A stretch of 11,668 nt of DNA from Candidatus Avelusimicrobium stercoris (GCA_002432025.1 DJFE01000033.1:1-11668); one strand, 5' to 3'; positions 1 to 6,705 are shown, counted from the first letter of the stretch. The notes: a model not told the origin generated them from the letters alone. Program-made: numbers and translations.

Positions 1-236
1 GCCCCTTTGATTACGATATTCCCCACATTGGAACGGGTATTACAAAAGTTAAGATACCCACCAATGCAACTATCCCCATCTTTTTTTCCCACACAAGTAA
101 CGTGCGTGGAATCTGCTGCGTCCAAATGGGCAAAGTTACCCACCGGGGCGGACATTGTGGTTACAAATTGCATTTGTTCCGCGTGCAAGGCAGGCACAGC
201 CAGCAAACAAGCGGAAAGTAACATAAGTTTCTTCAT
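1..236 (-). CDS. Exported protein, N-terminal part (runs off the window)
   Basis: The reading frame starts at the ATG complementary to 234-236 and stays open for 78 codons to the window edge, so the C-terminus is missing. A purine-rich Shine-Dalgarno (TAAGGGA) lies about 7 nt upstream. The product begins MKKLMLLSACLLAVPALHAE, a typical Sec signal peptide with likely cleavage after LHA. The mature part (QMQFVTTMSAPVGNFAHLDA...) contains at least three Cys. It aligns loosely with the N-terminus of the 10725-11651 product: QMQFVTTMSAPVG against KMTMVTYFPVKYV, then a Cys-Gly-rich stretch, then an N-V-x-N/I-K/L-I segment. The two are probably members of one lineage-specific exported family. No function is recognised. 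A large dyad (276-328) lies just upstream and could control it. Confidence 0.8.
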   Translation of the reverse strand, partial: MKKLMLLSACLLAVPALHAEQMQFVTTMSAPVGNFAHLDAADSTHVTCVGKKDGDSCIGGYLNFCNTRSNVGNIVIKG

Positions 237-275
237 ACTATATCCCTTACAGTTAAGTACCCTTTCAAGGGCCCG

Positions 276-328
276 TGATACATTGGTTTCAGGCATTAGA
301 CACAGGCCTGAATATATCCAATGTATCA
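276..328. promoter_or_regulatory. Long two-part inverted repeat upstream of the 1-236 gene
   Basis: TGATACATTGG (276-286) is the exact reverse complement of CCAATGTATCA (318-328). Just inside, TTCAGGC (288-294) is the exact reverse complement of GCCTGAA (306-312). One base separates the paired parts on the left and five (TATAT) on the right, so the structure is an 18-pair hairpin with an asymmetric bulge and an 11-nt loop. Its near edge is 40 bp from the start codon of the minus-strand gene. No T-run follows it on either strand, so it does not look like a terminator. It could be a 5'-UTR hairpin or a repressor dyad; the sequence alone does not decide. Confidence 0.7.
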
Positions 329-403
329 TAAAATACAGCCAAATACAAGATTTTCTATTAGTATAATGGACAAACGCCCGCAATGCAAGGGGTGGAGTGA
401 AAA

Positions 404-461
404 CAGCAAATCCCCGAACCCTGCGGGCCGCACCCTAGCGGGCCGCAAGTTCACTATGACC
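404..461. repeat. Degenerate hairpin repeat carrying a GC-rich module
   Basis: GCGGGCCGC occurs twice, 15 bp apart (423-431 and 438-446), inside a stretch that begins AACAGCAAATCCCCGA and ends ATGAC, the ends typical of the hairpin repeats described elsewhere in this window. The expected pairing partner of ATCCCCGA has decayed. From 417 to 478 this segment is a direct repeat of 745-806, 328 bp downstream: the module is followed in both by the same CTTATTTTAT-type sequence. Short reading frames over this region arise from the repeat and are not considered genes. Confidence 0.65.
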
Positions 462-488
462 TCTTATTTTATTAAGGCCCTTTCCCTT

Positions 489-573
489 GTCATTCCCGAG
501 TGTCGTAGTCTGGAATCTGTTGTTTCCCTTTTTTGATAACAACAGATCCCCGACTAAATTCCTCGGGGATGAC
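489..573. repeat. Paired-hairpin (BIME-like) repeat A
   Basis: Two 36-nt arms face each other: 489-524 begins GTCATTCCCGAG and ends CTGTTGTT; 538-573 begins AACAACAG and ends ATGAC. Each arm is itself a hairpin. In arm 2, ATCCCCGA pairs perfectly with TCGGGGAT. In arm 1, ATTCCCGA pairs with TCTGGAAT with one mismatch. The tails CTGTTGTT and AACAACAG also pair with each other, so the whole element can form one long cruciform. No coding capacity. Confidence 0.85.
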
Positions 574-592
574 AGCCCGTAGGGTTTTCAAA

Positions 593-610
593 ACCTACCT
601 TTTGGGTAGT
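593..610. repeat. Small ACCTACC/GGGTAGT hairpin repeat
   Basis: ACCTACC, a short loop, then GGGTAGT; CTACC pairs with GGTAG. A near-identical unit with a different loop occurs at 6561-6578, directly before repeat D. In both places it lies just upstream of a GTCAT-type hairpin arm, so it is probably an accessory module of the same repeat family. Confidence 0.55.
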
Positions 611-630
611 TAGTTGTTTATAAAATAAAG

Positions 631-716
631 GTCATTCTGGAAGGTTTCTGTCCAGAATCTGTCGTTTTCCTTATTCTTATAACAACAGATCCTGGACTAC
701 AACTTTCCAGGATGAC
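631..716. repeat. Paired-hairpin (BIME-like) repeat B
   Basis: Arms at 631-666 (GTCATTCTGGA... ending CTGTCGTT) and 681-716 (AACAACAG... ending ATGAC) are inverted relative to each other. The stem of arm 1 is ATTCTGGA/TCCAGAAT and that of arm 2, read on the minus strand, is ATCCTGGA/TCCAGGAT; both pair perfectly. Positions 677-716 are a perfect 40-bp inverted copy of 6706-6745 on the far side of the serC-lon block. Confidence 0.85.
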
Positions 717-744
717 GACAACGACCAAAGAGGTAAATTCTAAA

Positions 745-806
745 AACCCTAGCGGGCCGCACCTTGCGGGCCGCCAGTGCAGAATGTCCGCTTATTTTAT
801 AATGGC
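745..806. repeat. Second copy of the GC-rich module with its flank
   Basis: GCGGGCCGC occurs at 752-760 and 766-774, followed by CTTATTTTAT-type sequence, as a direct repeat of 417-478. The module is bracketed by ATTCT (737-741) and AGAAT (781-785), which can pair. It therefore sits in the loop of a weak hairpin, as the related module does in repeat G (6865-6926). Confidence 0.65.
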
Positions 807-827
807 TTTGTTGTTTCGCTTTTTGCC

Positions 828-930
828 GTCATCCCGGGCGTGGACCCGGGATCCAGTTTGTTTACTAGAAAAACTCCTTATTTTATTTCTGGATTCCAGG
901 TTCCCGCTTGTATGCAGGCCCTGGAATGAC
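828..930. repeat. Paired-hairpin repeat C
   Basis: Arm 1 (828-860) reads GTC then ATCCCGGG, a short loop, CCCGGGAT, then CCAG. Arm 2 (889-930, opposite orientation) has stem ATTCCAGG/CCTGGAAT with a longer loop and the same CCAG tail. Both stems are perfect 8-bp pairings of different sequence. The tail differs from the CTGTTGTT of repeats A, B, D and E, so this is a subfamily. Arm 1 resembles the GTCATCCCGGG...CCCGGGATC dispersed palindromes known from several proteobacterial genomes. Confidence 0.8.
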
Positions 931-1002
931 AAACAAGACAGCATTTTAGTGTGCGTGGCGCACCCACAAGGCAAAAAATTGTGTTCCACCACTTGTAAAC
1001 TT

Positions 1003-1026
1003 TGCTACAATAAAAAAATTAAGGAG
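1003..1026 (+). promoter_or_regulatory. serC extended -10 promoter and ribosome binding site
   Basis: TGCTACAAT at 1003-1011 is an extended -10 (TGn plus TACAAT, 5 of 6 matches to TATAAT). No good -35 is seen at normal spacing, as is usual for extended -10 promoters. The 11-mer TTTGCTACAAT also occurs in the lon promoter. AAGGAG at 1021-1026 is an ideal Shine-Dalgarno 8 nt before the ATG at 1035. An earlier ATG at 1030 is closed by TGA after two codons. Confidence 0.6.
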
Positions 1027-1034
1027 CGTATGAA

Positions 1035-2198
1035 ATGATTAAATTGGACTTTACCAAACTCCCCTCCGCCACCTTTGCCTGCGGGCCGGGGCAGGGGCAT
1101 CCCGTCATCCGCGAAACACCGCTTTACAAAACTTTATTTGAACGCAGCCACCGCGCGAGTGATATTTCCACCGACGGCTTATATAAAGAAGCCGTGCAAA
1201 ACCTGCGCGAACTTTTTTCTCTGCCAGAGGATTACACCGTCATCTTTTTTATGGGCGGGGCTTCGGCCGCTATGGATGCGGTAATGTGGAGTTTAGTCAA
1301 AAATTCCGTTTCCGGCTTATCATTTGGCGCATTTTCCAAACGCTGGGGGCACGAAATGCTATCCCGCTTGGAGCCGAACGTCATCCGCTCCGTGCGCGAC
1401 GCGGCAGAGGGCGAGTTTTTCCCCAAAGAAAAGCCCGACTACAACGCCAGCCTTGTCTTTCTAACGCCGAACGAAACCTCTACGGGCGTGCAAATCCCAA
1501 ATGAATATTTGGAGCAAGCCTGGAAGGAAAAGGGGCCCGATACCTTAATCGCGTGGGACTGTACATCCTGTGCGGGCGGGCGCGATTTGCCAAAAAACAA
1601 ATATGACGTTATGGTATTTGCTATGCAAAAATGCTTTGGCGCGGGTGCCGGGTCCAGCGTTATTATTTTGAGCCCGGCCGCCGTCAAACGCGCCGAAGAG
1701 GTTAAAAAATACCGCTCCGTGCCCTATGTGCTGGATTTATCTGCGGCCATTGTTCAGGCAGGAAAATATCAAACGGTCAATACCCCCTGCACCACCAATA
1801 TTTGGATGTTCAACGAGGCCTGCAAATGGATGAACACCAACGGCGGCTTAAAGGCGATGGATGCGCTGTGCCGCCAGCACGCGCAATTTTTGCTGGACTG
1901 GGCGCAAAAAACCGATTATTTGGCCCCGCTGATTAAGGACGAAAAATTGCGCTCCTACACCACGCTTACGCTGGAAGTAACTGACCCCGCCATAAAGGAT
2001 GCGGACATATCCGCCGCTTTAAAGGCTACGGGCCGCGCAAACCTGGCCGACGGCATTAAAAAATATTCCTCGGTCAAGCAGAACTCCCTGCGCATTTCCT
2101 GCTTTCCGTTTGTGGATATCCACGGCACGGGCGAATACAAAAAACTGGCCGACACGGTGGACGACATCGTCCGCCAATTAAAGGCCCAACACAAATAA
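1035..2198 (+). CDS. serC: Phosphoserine aminotransferase-like class V aminotransferase
   Basis: A 387-residue PLP-dependent fold-type I enzyme. SerC converts 3-phosphohydroxypyruvate plus glutamate to phosphoserine plus 2-oxoglutarate in serine (and often pyridoxal phosphate) synthesis in the cytoplasm. Visible motifs are an N-terminal FACGPGQGHP loop, ERSHRAS (36-42), MGGASAAMDA (73-82, phosphate-binding region), TPNETSTGV (144-152), WDCTSC with Asp175 placed to contact the PLP pyridine nitrogen, and FAMQKCFG, in which Lys199 is the expected Schiff-base lysine. The RSHRAS segment and length resemble the Methanosarcina-type SerC group more than the Escherichia coli type; this is recalled from family features, not computed. 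The start is set by AAGGAG 8 nt upstream. The gene is monocistronic and converges with era. No serA or serB is nearby, so another class V aminotransferase (for example alanine-glyoxylate type) remains possible. Confidence 0.75.
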   Translation: MIKLDFTKLPSATFACGPGQGHPVIRETPLYKTLFERSHRASDISTDGLYKEAVQNLRELFSLPEDYTVIFFMGGASAAMDAVMWSLVKNSVSGLSFGAFSKRWGHEMLSRLEPNVIRSVRDAAEGEFFPKEKPDYNASLVFLTPNETSTGVQIPNEYLEQAWKEKGPDTLIAWDCTSCAGGRDLPKNKYDVMVFAMQKCFGAGAGSSVIILSPAAVKRAEEVKKYRSVPYVLDLSAAIVQAGKYQTVNTPCTTNIWMFNEACKWMNTNGGLKAMDALCRQHAQFLLDWAQKTDYLAPLIKDEKLRSYTTLTLEVTDPAIKDADISAALKATGRANLADGIKKYSSVKQNSLRISCFPFVDIHGTGEYKKLADTVDDIVRQLKAQHK

Positions 2199-2220
2199 GG
2201 CGTAAGGAATATAAAAAAGT

Positions 2221-2254
2221 GCCCCCGGAGTTTTTGGCCCCGGGGGTGTTTTAT
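2221..2254. terminator. Bidirectional terminator between serC and era
   Basis: CCCCCGG (2222-2228) pairs with CCGGGGG (2240-2246) across an 11-nt loop. TGTTTTAT follows on the plus strand, and CACTTTTTTAT follows on the minus strand. It lies 23 bp after the serC stop and about 20 bp after the era stop, so it can end both converging transcripts. Confidence 0.85.
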
Positions 2255-2270
2255 ATCAAAGCAACTTAAA

Positions 2271-3182
2271 TTATTTTTCGTCGCGCACGATGTAGCCAAA
2301 TTCTTCCAGGGCTTTCGTATCGTTGCGCCAGTTGGGCGATACCACTACATTAAGTTCCAAGCGGTACTTGCGCCCTAAAAACTCTTCAATGCGCTTTTGC
2401 GCCCGCTTGCGCAGTTCGGCAATCGCACTGCCGCCCTTGCCAATTAAAATAGGCTTTTGGCTCTCGCGCTCCACGTGGATATTGGCACGGATGTAGTTCT
2501 TGGGACCGAGGTCCTCGGTAAATTTTTCAATCTCTACAAAGGTGCTGTACGGCACTTCCTTTTGATAGAGTTTAAAAATCTGCTCGCGGATAAATTCCGC
2601 CGCGTAAAAGCGTTCCCAGCGGTCCGTCCATTGGCCGGGCGGAAAGTAGGCCGGGCTGTTGGGCATTGCGGCGATAACCGCCTGCTTTAATAAGTCCGTC
2701 CCCGTCCCGTTGGCGGCGGAAATGCGGAAGGTCTTTTCAATCTTTAAATCGGCCTTCACGCGCGCTTCCAACGCGTCCAGCGCGGCAACATCTTTCACGA
2801 GGTCAATTTTATTAATCGCCAAAAAGATAGGACAAAAAACGGTTTTTAATTTTTCCACCAACGGCGCGTTTAACGCGTAATCCGCCATTGCATCCACCAA
2901 AAAAATTACCAAATCGGCATCCTCGCGCACCGCGCGGTCAATGCAGCCCACCATTGTTTGCTGCAATTTGTATTGCGCCTTTAAAAACCCGGGCGTATCT
3001 ACAAATACCACTTGGTAATCGTCCCCGTCCGCGATAGCCAAAATGTTTTGGCGCGTGGTTTGGGGCTTGTTGGTAACGGGCGACAAAAGTCCGCCCGCCA
3101 GGTTGTTAAGCAAGGTAGATTTGCCCGCGTTGGGCAGGCCGGCTAATACGGCAAAACCGCTTTTAAAATTTTTTTCGTCCAT
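2271..3182 (-). CDS. era: GTPase Era
   Basis: A 303-residue Era of normal length. Era is a GTPase that binds 16S rRNA near its 3' end through a KH domain and assists 30S subunit maturation at the membrane/cytosol. G1 is GLPNAGKST (15-23), Thr residues in PQTTR (40-44) form the switch I region, G3 is DTPG (62-65), G4 is NKID (124-127) and G5 is SAANG (155-159). The type II KH domain follows, with GKGG at 248-251 and the usual ELRKRAQKRIEEFLG helix and LELNVVV strand after it. The start codon has no visible Shine-Dalgarno. Instead a -10 hexamer sits exactly where transcription would begin on the A of the ATG, suggesting a leaderless mRNA. The flavin-reductase-like gene ends 44 bp upstream with no terminator between, so read-through is also possible. 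Confidence 0.95.
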   Translation of the reverse strand: MDEKNFKSGFAVLAGLPNAGKSTLLNNLAGGLLSPVTNKPQTTRQNILAIADGDDYQVVFVDTPGFLKAQYKLQQTMVGCIDRAVREDADLVIFLVDAMADYALNAPLVEKLKTVFCPIFLAINKIDLVKDVAALDALEARVKADLKIEKTFRISAANGTGTDLLKQAVIAAMPNSPAYFPPGQWTDRWERFYAAEFIREQIFKLYQKEVPYSTFVEIEKFTEDLGPKNYIRANIHVERESQKPILIGKGGSAIAELRKRAQKRIEEFLGRKYRLELNVVVSPNWRNDTKALEEFGYIVRDEK

Positions 3183-3188
3183 AGATGT

Positions 3189-3217
3189 ATTGTACTTATT
3201 TTTTGTCCGTTCGCCAA
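3189..3217 (-). promoter_or_regulatory. Predicted era promoter (leaderless)
   Basis: On the minus strand TTGGCG (complement of 3212-3217) and TACAAT (complement of 3189-3194) are separated by 17 bp. Counting 7 nt from the last base of the -10 places the transcription start at 3182, the A of the era ATG. This would give a transcript with no 5' leader, consistent with the absence of a ribosome binding site. Confidence 0.55.
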
Positions 3218-3226
3218 CGCTCCGCG

Positions 3227-3736
3227 CTACTCGGTGATATAACTGTCCACAATTTCACCGAAGTAGAACATATGGTAATCGTTCGGCTCCTTGTTGTACC
3301 ACAGTTCATTAAGCGCCTTGTTCAAATTTTCCGCGCCCATTAAGCGCGCATAAGCCACCTTGCACTCAAAGTGCATACCGGGTACAACTAAAACCGGAGT
3401 GGCAATCTTCTGCCCCTTGACGGTTTTTAATCCGCACGCGGCCAATTTATCCATATTCCGCCCGGATTTGGTGCCGCATATGGCCACCGCCTGCGGTAAA
3501 TCTACATACGGAATTGTAACGGTGAACTCGTGCGATTTTTCAATTTGTTCGTAGGTAAAGCGGTTCTGGCGCACCACCGTGTTAAACACGGGAATCCGCC
3601 ACAAAACGCCAATCGTTCCCCAGCCAATAACCATTGTGTTTATTTTATTGCCGGATTTCGTGGTTAAAAAAGCGGCCTTGGAAAGAATATCCAAGTTCTT
3701 TTGCGCATTAAAATTATACGGTACTCTTTTAATCAT
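3227..3736 (-). CDS. Flavin reductase-like (flavoredoxin-type) FMN-binding protein
   Basis: A 169-residue protein of the flavin reductase domain family (DIM6/NTAB, flavoredoxin-like), which forms a split-barrel FMN-binding fold in the cytoplasm. The typical pattern is visible: an N-terminal LSKAAFLTTKSGNKINTMVIGWGTIG segment containing the flavin-contacting residues, then a WRIPVF/VRQNRFTYEQIEKSHEFTV stretch (strand, arginine, short helix), then SGRNMDKLAACGL, and a late HFECKVAYARLMG strand. These proteins either reduce free flavin with NAD(P)H or carry electrons with bound FMN; the substrate cannot be told from the sequence. GAGGGGG lies 7 nt before the ATG, and a good promoter ends 19 bp upstream. 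It precedes era by 44 bp on the same strand, and the pairing has no obvious functional logic. Confidence 0.8.
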   Translation of the reverse strand: MIKRVPYNFNAQKNLDILSKAAFLTTKSGNKINTMVIGWGTIGVLWRIPVFNTVVRQNRFTYEQIEKSHEFTVTIPYVDLPQAVAICGTKSGRNMDKLAACGLKTVKGQKIATPVLVVPGMHFECKVAYARLMGAENLNKALNELWYNKEPNDYHMFYFGEIVDSYITE

Positions 3737-3755
3737 ATGTTTTCCCCCTCTTTAA

Positions 3756-3784
3756 AGTATAACGGGCCCCGTAGCGCGGGGCAA
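3756..3784 (-). promoter_or_regulatory. Promoter of the flavin reductase-like gene
   Basis: On the minus strand TTGCCC (complement of 3779-3784), a 17-bp spacer and TATACT (complement of 3756-3761) form a good housekeeping promoter, predicting a 5' leader of about 13 nt containing GAGGGGG. The spacer and -35 are covered by the inverted repeat GCCCCG-TAGCG-CGGGGC (3766-3782), which could be an operator or chance GC-rich symmetry. Confidence 0.6.
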
Positions 3785-3801
3785 GGGCTTTATTAGATTA
3801 G

Positions 3802-3833
3802 AAAGCCCGGCCTTTTTAAAAAGACCGGGCTTT
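3802..3833 (-). terminator. Terminator of lon
   Basis: AAAGCCCGG (3802-3810) pairs perfectly with CCGGGCTTT (3825-3833), and the CTTTTT/AAAAAG sequence between them extends the stem. It begins 10 bp after the lon stop codon. The T-tract after the stem on the minus strand is short (TTTCT), but the hairpin is very stable. Confidence 0.75.
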
Positions 3834-3843
3834 AAAAAACGGC

Positions 3844-6366
3844 TTATTTGCGTTTTTTGGCTTTGGCTTTAACAGCCTTGCGCACGGGAGCCTTTTTAAC
3901 GGCTTTCTTCGCTTTGGGAGCGGCTTTTTTAACCGTCTTTTTGGCGGGCGTTACACGCGCCGCGGCCGATTTTTTATGCGCCTTGGCGGATTTTTTGGAA
4001 CCGCGTTTTTTATTTAACTTGGCTTCAAACTCTTTCCATCCTTCCAACGCCAGCGGCAACACTTCATCCATATGCTTCACCGGGATTAAGGTCAGTTCCT
4101 TGCGGACCCGTTCCGGGATTTCGGACACGTCTTTCTCGTTGGTGTGCGGGTAAAGAATCGTTTTGACCCCTTCGCGGTAAGCGGCTAGGAATTTTTCCTT
4201 AATGCCACCGACGGGAAGCACACGGCCCGTAATGGTTACCTCGCCCGTCATCGCCAAATGCTTTTTAACGGGCAGGCCCGTCAAAAGGCTGGTCAAGGCG
4301 GTCGTAATCACACTGCCGGCGGACGGGCCGTCTTTCGGTACGGCCCCTTCGGGGAAGTGGACGTGGAAGTCCGTCTTGTCAAAATCTACATCCTTGCCAT
4401 AGCCGCGGCTTCTGGCATACGTCAGCGCGGCGCGGACGGATTCCTTCATCACGTTGCCCAGCATACCCGTCAAAATCAGTTGGCCTTTGCCCGGGATTTT
4501 AGTGGCTTCAATAGACAGGGTTTCTCCACCTACGCTCGTCCACGCAAGGCCCGTAGCAATACCTACGCCGTTTTCCTCGGTCGCAAAGTTGGAATAGCGC
4601 GGCACGCCCAAAAACTCGTGCAGGTTTTCCTTGGTAACAACTACCTTTTTAGCGCCTTCCACAATTTTTTTGGCGGCTTTGCGGCACAGGGAGCCGATTT
4701 CGCGGTCCAAGTTGCGCACGCCCGCTTCGCGCACATAGTCGCGCATTAACAGGGCGACCGCGTCGTGCGTAACCTCTAACTGGCCTTCCTTCAAGCCGTG
4801 CATCTTCATTTGTTTGGGCAAAAGGTACTTATCCACGATATCGTGTTTTTCGTATTCGGTGTATCCGTCAAAATCAATGATTTCCAAGCGGTCGCGCAAG
4901 GTGGACGGAATATTGGCCAAGGAGTTCGCCGTGGTAATAAACATTACCTTGGATACGTCAAACGGCACATCCAAAAAGTGGTCGGTAAACTCTTTGTTTT
5001 GCTCCGGGTCCAATAATTCCAGCAACGCCGCCGCGGGGTCGCCACGCCAGTCGCTGCCCATTTTGTCAATTTCGTCCAGCAGGAAGACTGGGTTCATACT
5101 CTTGGCCTTGCTGATACCCTGAATAATGCGCCCCGGCATAGAACCGATATACGTTCTGCGGTGGCCGCGGATTTCGCTCTCGTCGCGTACGCCACCCAAG
5201 GACATTCGCACAAATTTGCGGCCGATAGCGCGCGCAATAGATTTTGCCAACGACGTTTTCCCCACGCCGGGCGCACCCGCAAAGCAGAGCACCGGGCCGC
5301 GCAAGGAATTATTTAACTTGCTCACCGCCAAATATTCCAAAATGCGTTCTTTGGGTTTTTCCAGCCCAAAGTGGTCCTCATCCAAAATCTTTTTGGCTTC
5401 TTTTAAGTCCAATACGTCCTCGGTCGTTTGGTTCCAAGGCATATTGACGAGCCAATCCAAATAGGTGCGCGAGACCGTCGCTTCCGGCGAGAAAGGCGCC
5501 ATTTTGGACAAACGGTCAATTTCCTTTTCCGCCGCTTCTTTAGCCTGCGGAGGAAGCCCGTTCTTTTTGATTTTCGCGCGCAAGGCGTCCAATTCCTTTT
5601 GGAAATCATCCTTTTGGCTGAGTTCCTTTTGGATGGCCTTCATTTGCTCGTTCAAATAATATTCTTTTTGGTTTTTTTCAATTTGCGCGCGGACCTTGGA
5701 GTGGATTTTTTCTTCTAAGCCCAAAATTTCCACTTCACTGGTAATGAGTTTTAAGATTTTTTCCAAGCGGTCTTTAATATGCACCGCTTCCAAGATTTCT
5801 TGGCGTTGCTCGGTTTTTACGAGCATATTAGAAGCCACCGTATCGGCCAGTTTGGACGCGTCGTTTATTTGGCGCAGGAAGGAAACCCCTTCCACCGCAA
5901 TCCGGTGCGACACGCGGGCATAATGGTCAAACTCGTCCAACACCTTGCGCATTAAGGCTTGTACTACCGGGGAATTATCGTCTTCTTCCTCAATATATTC
6001 CACCGTAGCAAACCAAGCCCCGGCCACGTCGTTCATTTCCAATTTGGTTACGCGTGCACGGGCCAAGCCTTGCAGAAAAATCTTCATAGAGCCGTCGGGC
6101 ATCTTTAAATTCTGCGTAATTTGCGCAATCACGCCGAAATGGTAAATATCGGATTCTTTGGGGTCCTCAATTTCCGCATTTTTCTGCGATACGGCCAAAA
6201 TATATTTGCCCTGTTCCCCCAGCGCAAGTTCCACCGCGGAAACAGACTTTTCGCGGTCCACCGACAACGGGAGCGACATCCCCGGGAACATCACCACATC
6301 GCGTATGGCGACAGCCGGCACTACCGTCGGTAACGAAAGCGTTTGTTTTTTAATTTCTTCTGCCAT
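3844..6366 (-). CDS. lon: ATP-dependent protease Lon with a Lys-rich C-terminal tail
   Basis: An 840-residue LonA protease that unfolds and degrades misfolded and regulatory proteins in the cytoplasm. In order: the N-terminal substrate-binding domain (from about residue 13, PTVVPAVAIRDVVMFPG), a coiled helical region (about 220-290), the AAA+ module with Walker A GAPGVGKT (364-371) and Walker B FLLDEID (428-434), and the S16 peptidase domain with catalytic Ser682 in PKDGPSAGS and Lys723 in GGIKEK. All key residues are present. Residues 785-840 form an extension not normally found in Lon: 22 Lys and 4 Arg in 56 residues, no acidic residue, rich in Ala, Pro and Val with KKA/PAKK repeats, like a histone H1 tail. 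The start has GAGAGGG about 7 nt upstream. The gene is monocistronic, with its own promoter, a CIRCE-like operator and a terminator, suggesting heat-shock control. Confidence 0.97.
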   Translation of the reverse strand: MAEEIKKQTLSLPTVVPAVAIRDVVMFPGMSLPLSVDREKSVSAVELALGEQGKYILAVSQKNAEIEDPKESDIYHFGVIAQITQNLKMPDGSMKIFLQGLARARVTKLEMNDVAGAWFATVEYIEEEDDNSPVVQALMRKVLDEFDHYARVSHRIAVEGVSFLRQINDASKLADTVASNMLVKTEQRQEILEAVHIKDRLEKILKLITSEVEILGLEEKIHSKVRAQIEKNQKEYYLNEQMKAIQKELSQKDDFQKELDALRAKIKKNGLPPQAKEAAEKEIDRLSKMAPFSPEATVSRTYLDWLVNMPWNQTTEDVLDLKEAKKILDEDHFGLEKPKERILEYLAVSKLNNSLRGPVLCFAGAPGVGKTSLAKSIARAIGRKFVRMSLGGVRDESEIRGHRRTYIGSMPGRIIQGISKAKSMNPVFLLDEIDKMGSDWRGDPAAALLELLDPEQNKEFTDHFLDVPFDVSKVMFITTANSLANIPSTLRDRLEIIDFDGYTEYEKHDIVDKYLLPKQMKMHGLKEGQLEVTHDAVALLMRDYVREAGVRNLDREIGSLCRKAAKKIVEGAKKVVVTKENLHEFLGVPRYSNFATEENGVGIATGLAWTSVGGETLSIEATKIPGKGQLILTGMLGNVMKESVRAALTYARSRGYGKDVDFDKTDFHVHFPEGAVPKDGPSAGSVITTALTSLLTGLPVKKHLAMTGEVTITGRVLPVGGIKEKFLAAYREGVKTILYPHTNEKDVSEIPERVRKELTLIPVKHMDEVLPLALEGWKEFEAKLNKKRGSKKSAKAHKKSAAARVTPAKKTVKKAAPKAKKAVKKAPVRKAVKAKAKKRK

Positions 6367-6444
6367 AATTTTTCCCTCTCTGTAACGGATAAAAGGTTTC
6401 CCAAAAGCGTCTTATATCAAAACCCCCGCTTTTGGCTTTTATAG

Positions 6445-6473
6445 ATTGTAGCAAATTAGGTTAAAATTAGCAA
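6445..6473 (-). promoter_or_regulatory. lon promoter
   Basis: On the minus strand TTGCTA (complement of 6468-6473), exactly 17 bp, then TACAAT (complement of 6445-6450), preceded by TGC to give an extended -10. The predicted start near 6438 gives a leader of about 72 nt. The -35 lies inside the dyad at 6463-6497, so a bound protein would block polymerase. Confidence 0.75.
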
Positions 6474-6497
6474 CTGTGTTATTTGGTTGCTAATTTT
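6463..6497. promoter_or_regulatory. CIRCE-like operator (putative HrcA site) over the lon promoter
   Basis: AAAATTAGCAAC (6463-6474) is a perfect reverse complement of GTTGCTAATTTT (6486-6497). Its 27-bp core, TTAGCAACT-N9-GGTTGCTAA (6467-6493), has the exact 9-9-9 geometry of CIRCE (TTAGCACTC-N9-GAGTGCTAA) and matches 13 of 18 half-site positions. CIRCE is the operator of the heat-shock repressor HrcA, usually found before dnaK and groES operons. The site overlaps the lon -35. No T-run follows, so it is not a terminator. Confidence 0.6.
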
Positions 6498-6560
6498 GAT
6501 AAAGTGGGGCCAAGGACAAGAATAAATAAAACAAGGGCACCGTCCTTAACTCGTTTCAGA

Positions 6561-6675
6561 ACCTACCGCTTGGGTAGTTGTCGTCATCCCCGAGGGTTTC
6601 TGTCGGGGATCTGTTTTTGCTGGGGTTTTTCTCTTCCGAAACGACAGATTCCCGACTACGACACTCGGGAATGAC
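6561..6675. repeat. Paired-hairpin repeat D with ACCTACC hairpin
   Basis: A small ACCTACC/GGGTAGT hairpin (6561-6578) precedes arm 1 (6583-6618, stem ATCCCCGA/TCGGGGAT). Arm 2 (6640-6675, inverted) has stem ATTCCCGA/TCGGGAAT. Both stems are perfect. The outer part of arm 2 is an inverted near-copy of arm 1 of repeat A (489-524). Confidence 0.85.
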
Positions 6676-6705
6676 AAGGTATTTATCTTTTGTATTGTAG
6701 TTGTT

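Noticed and set aside
321..536. Plus-strand open frame of 71 codons
   Set aside because: It runs through the dyad, the GC module and repeat A, has no ribosome binding site and its translation follows the repeats.
489..930. CRISPR array
   Set aside because: The repeats alternate in orientation, vary in sequence and are not separated by uniform unique spacers; no cas genes are present.
712..1038. Plus-strand open frame of 108 codons before serC
   Set aside because: It overlaps repeats B and C and the serC promoter, has no ribosome binding site, and shares an LAGR-type translation with the other repeat-derived frame.
3183..3226. Terminator between the flavin-reductase-like gene and era
   Set aside because: Only a 4-bp CGTT/AACG stem is possible; it is better read as a promoter.
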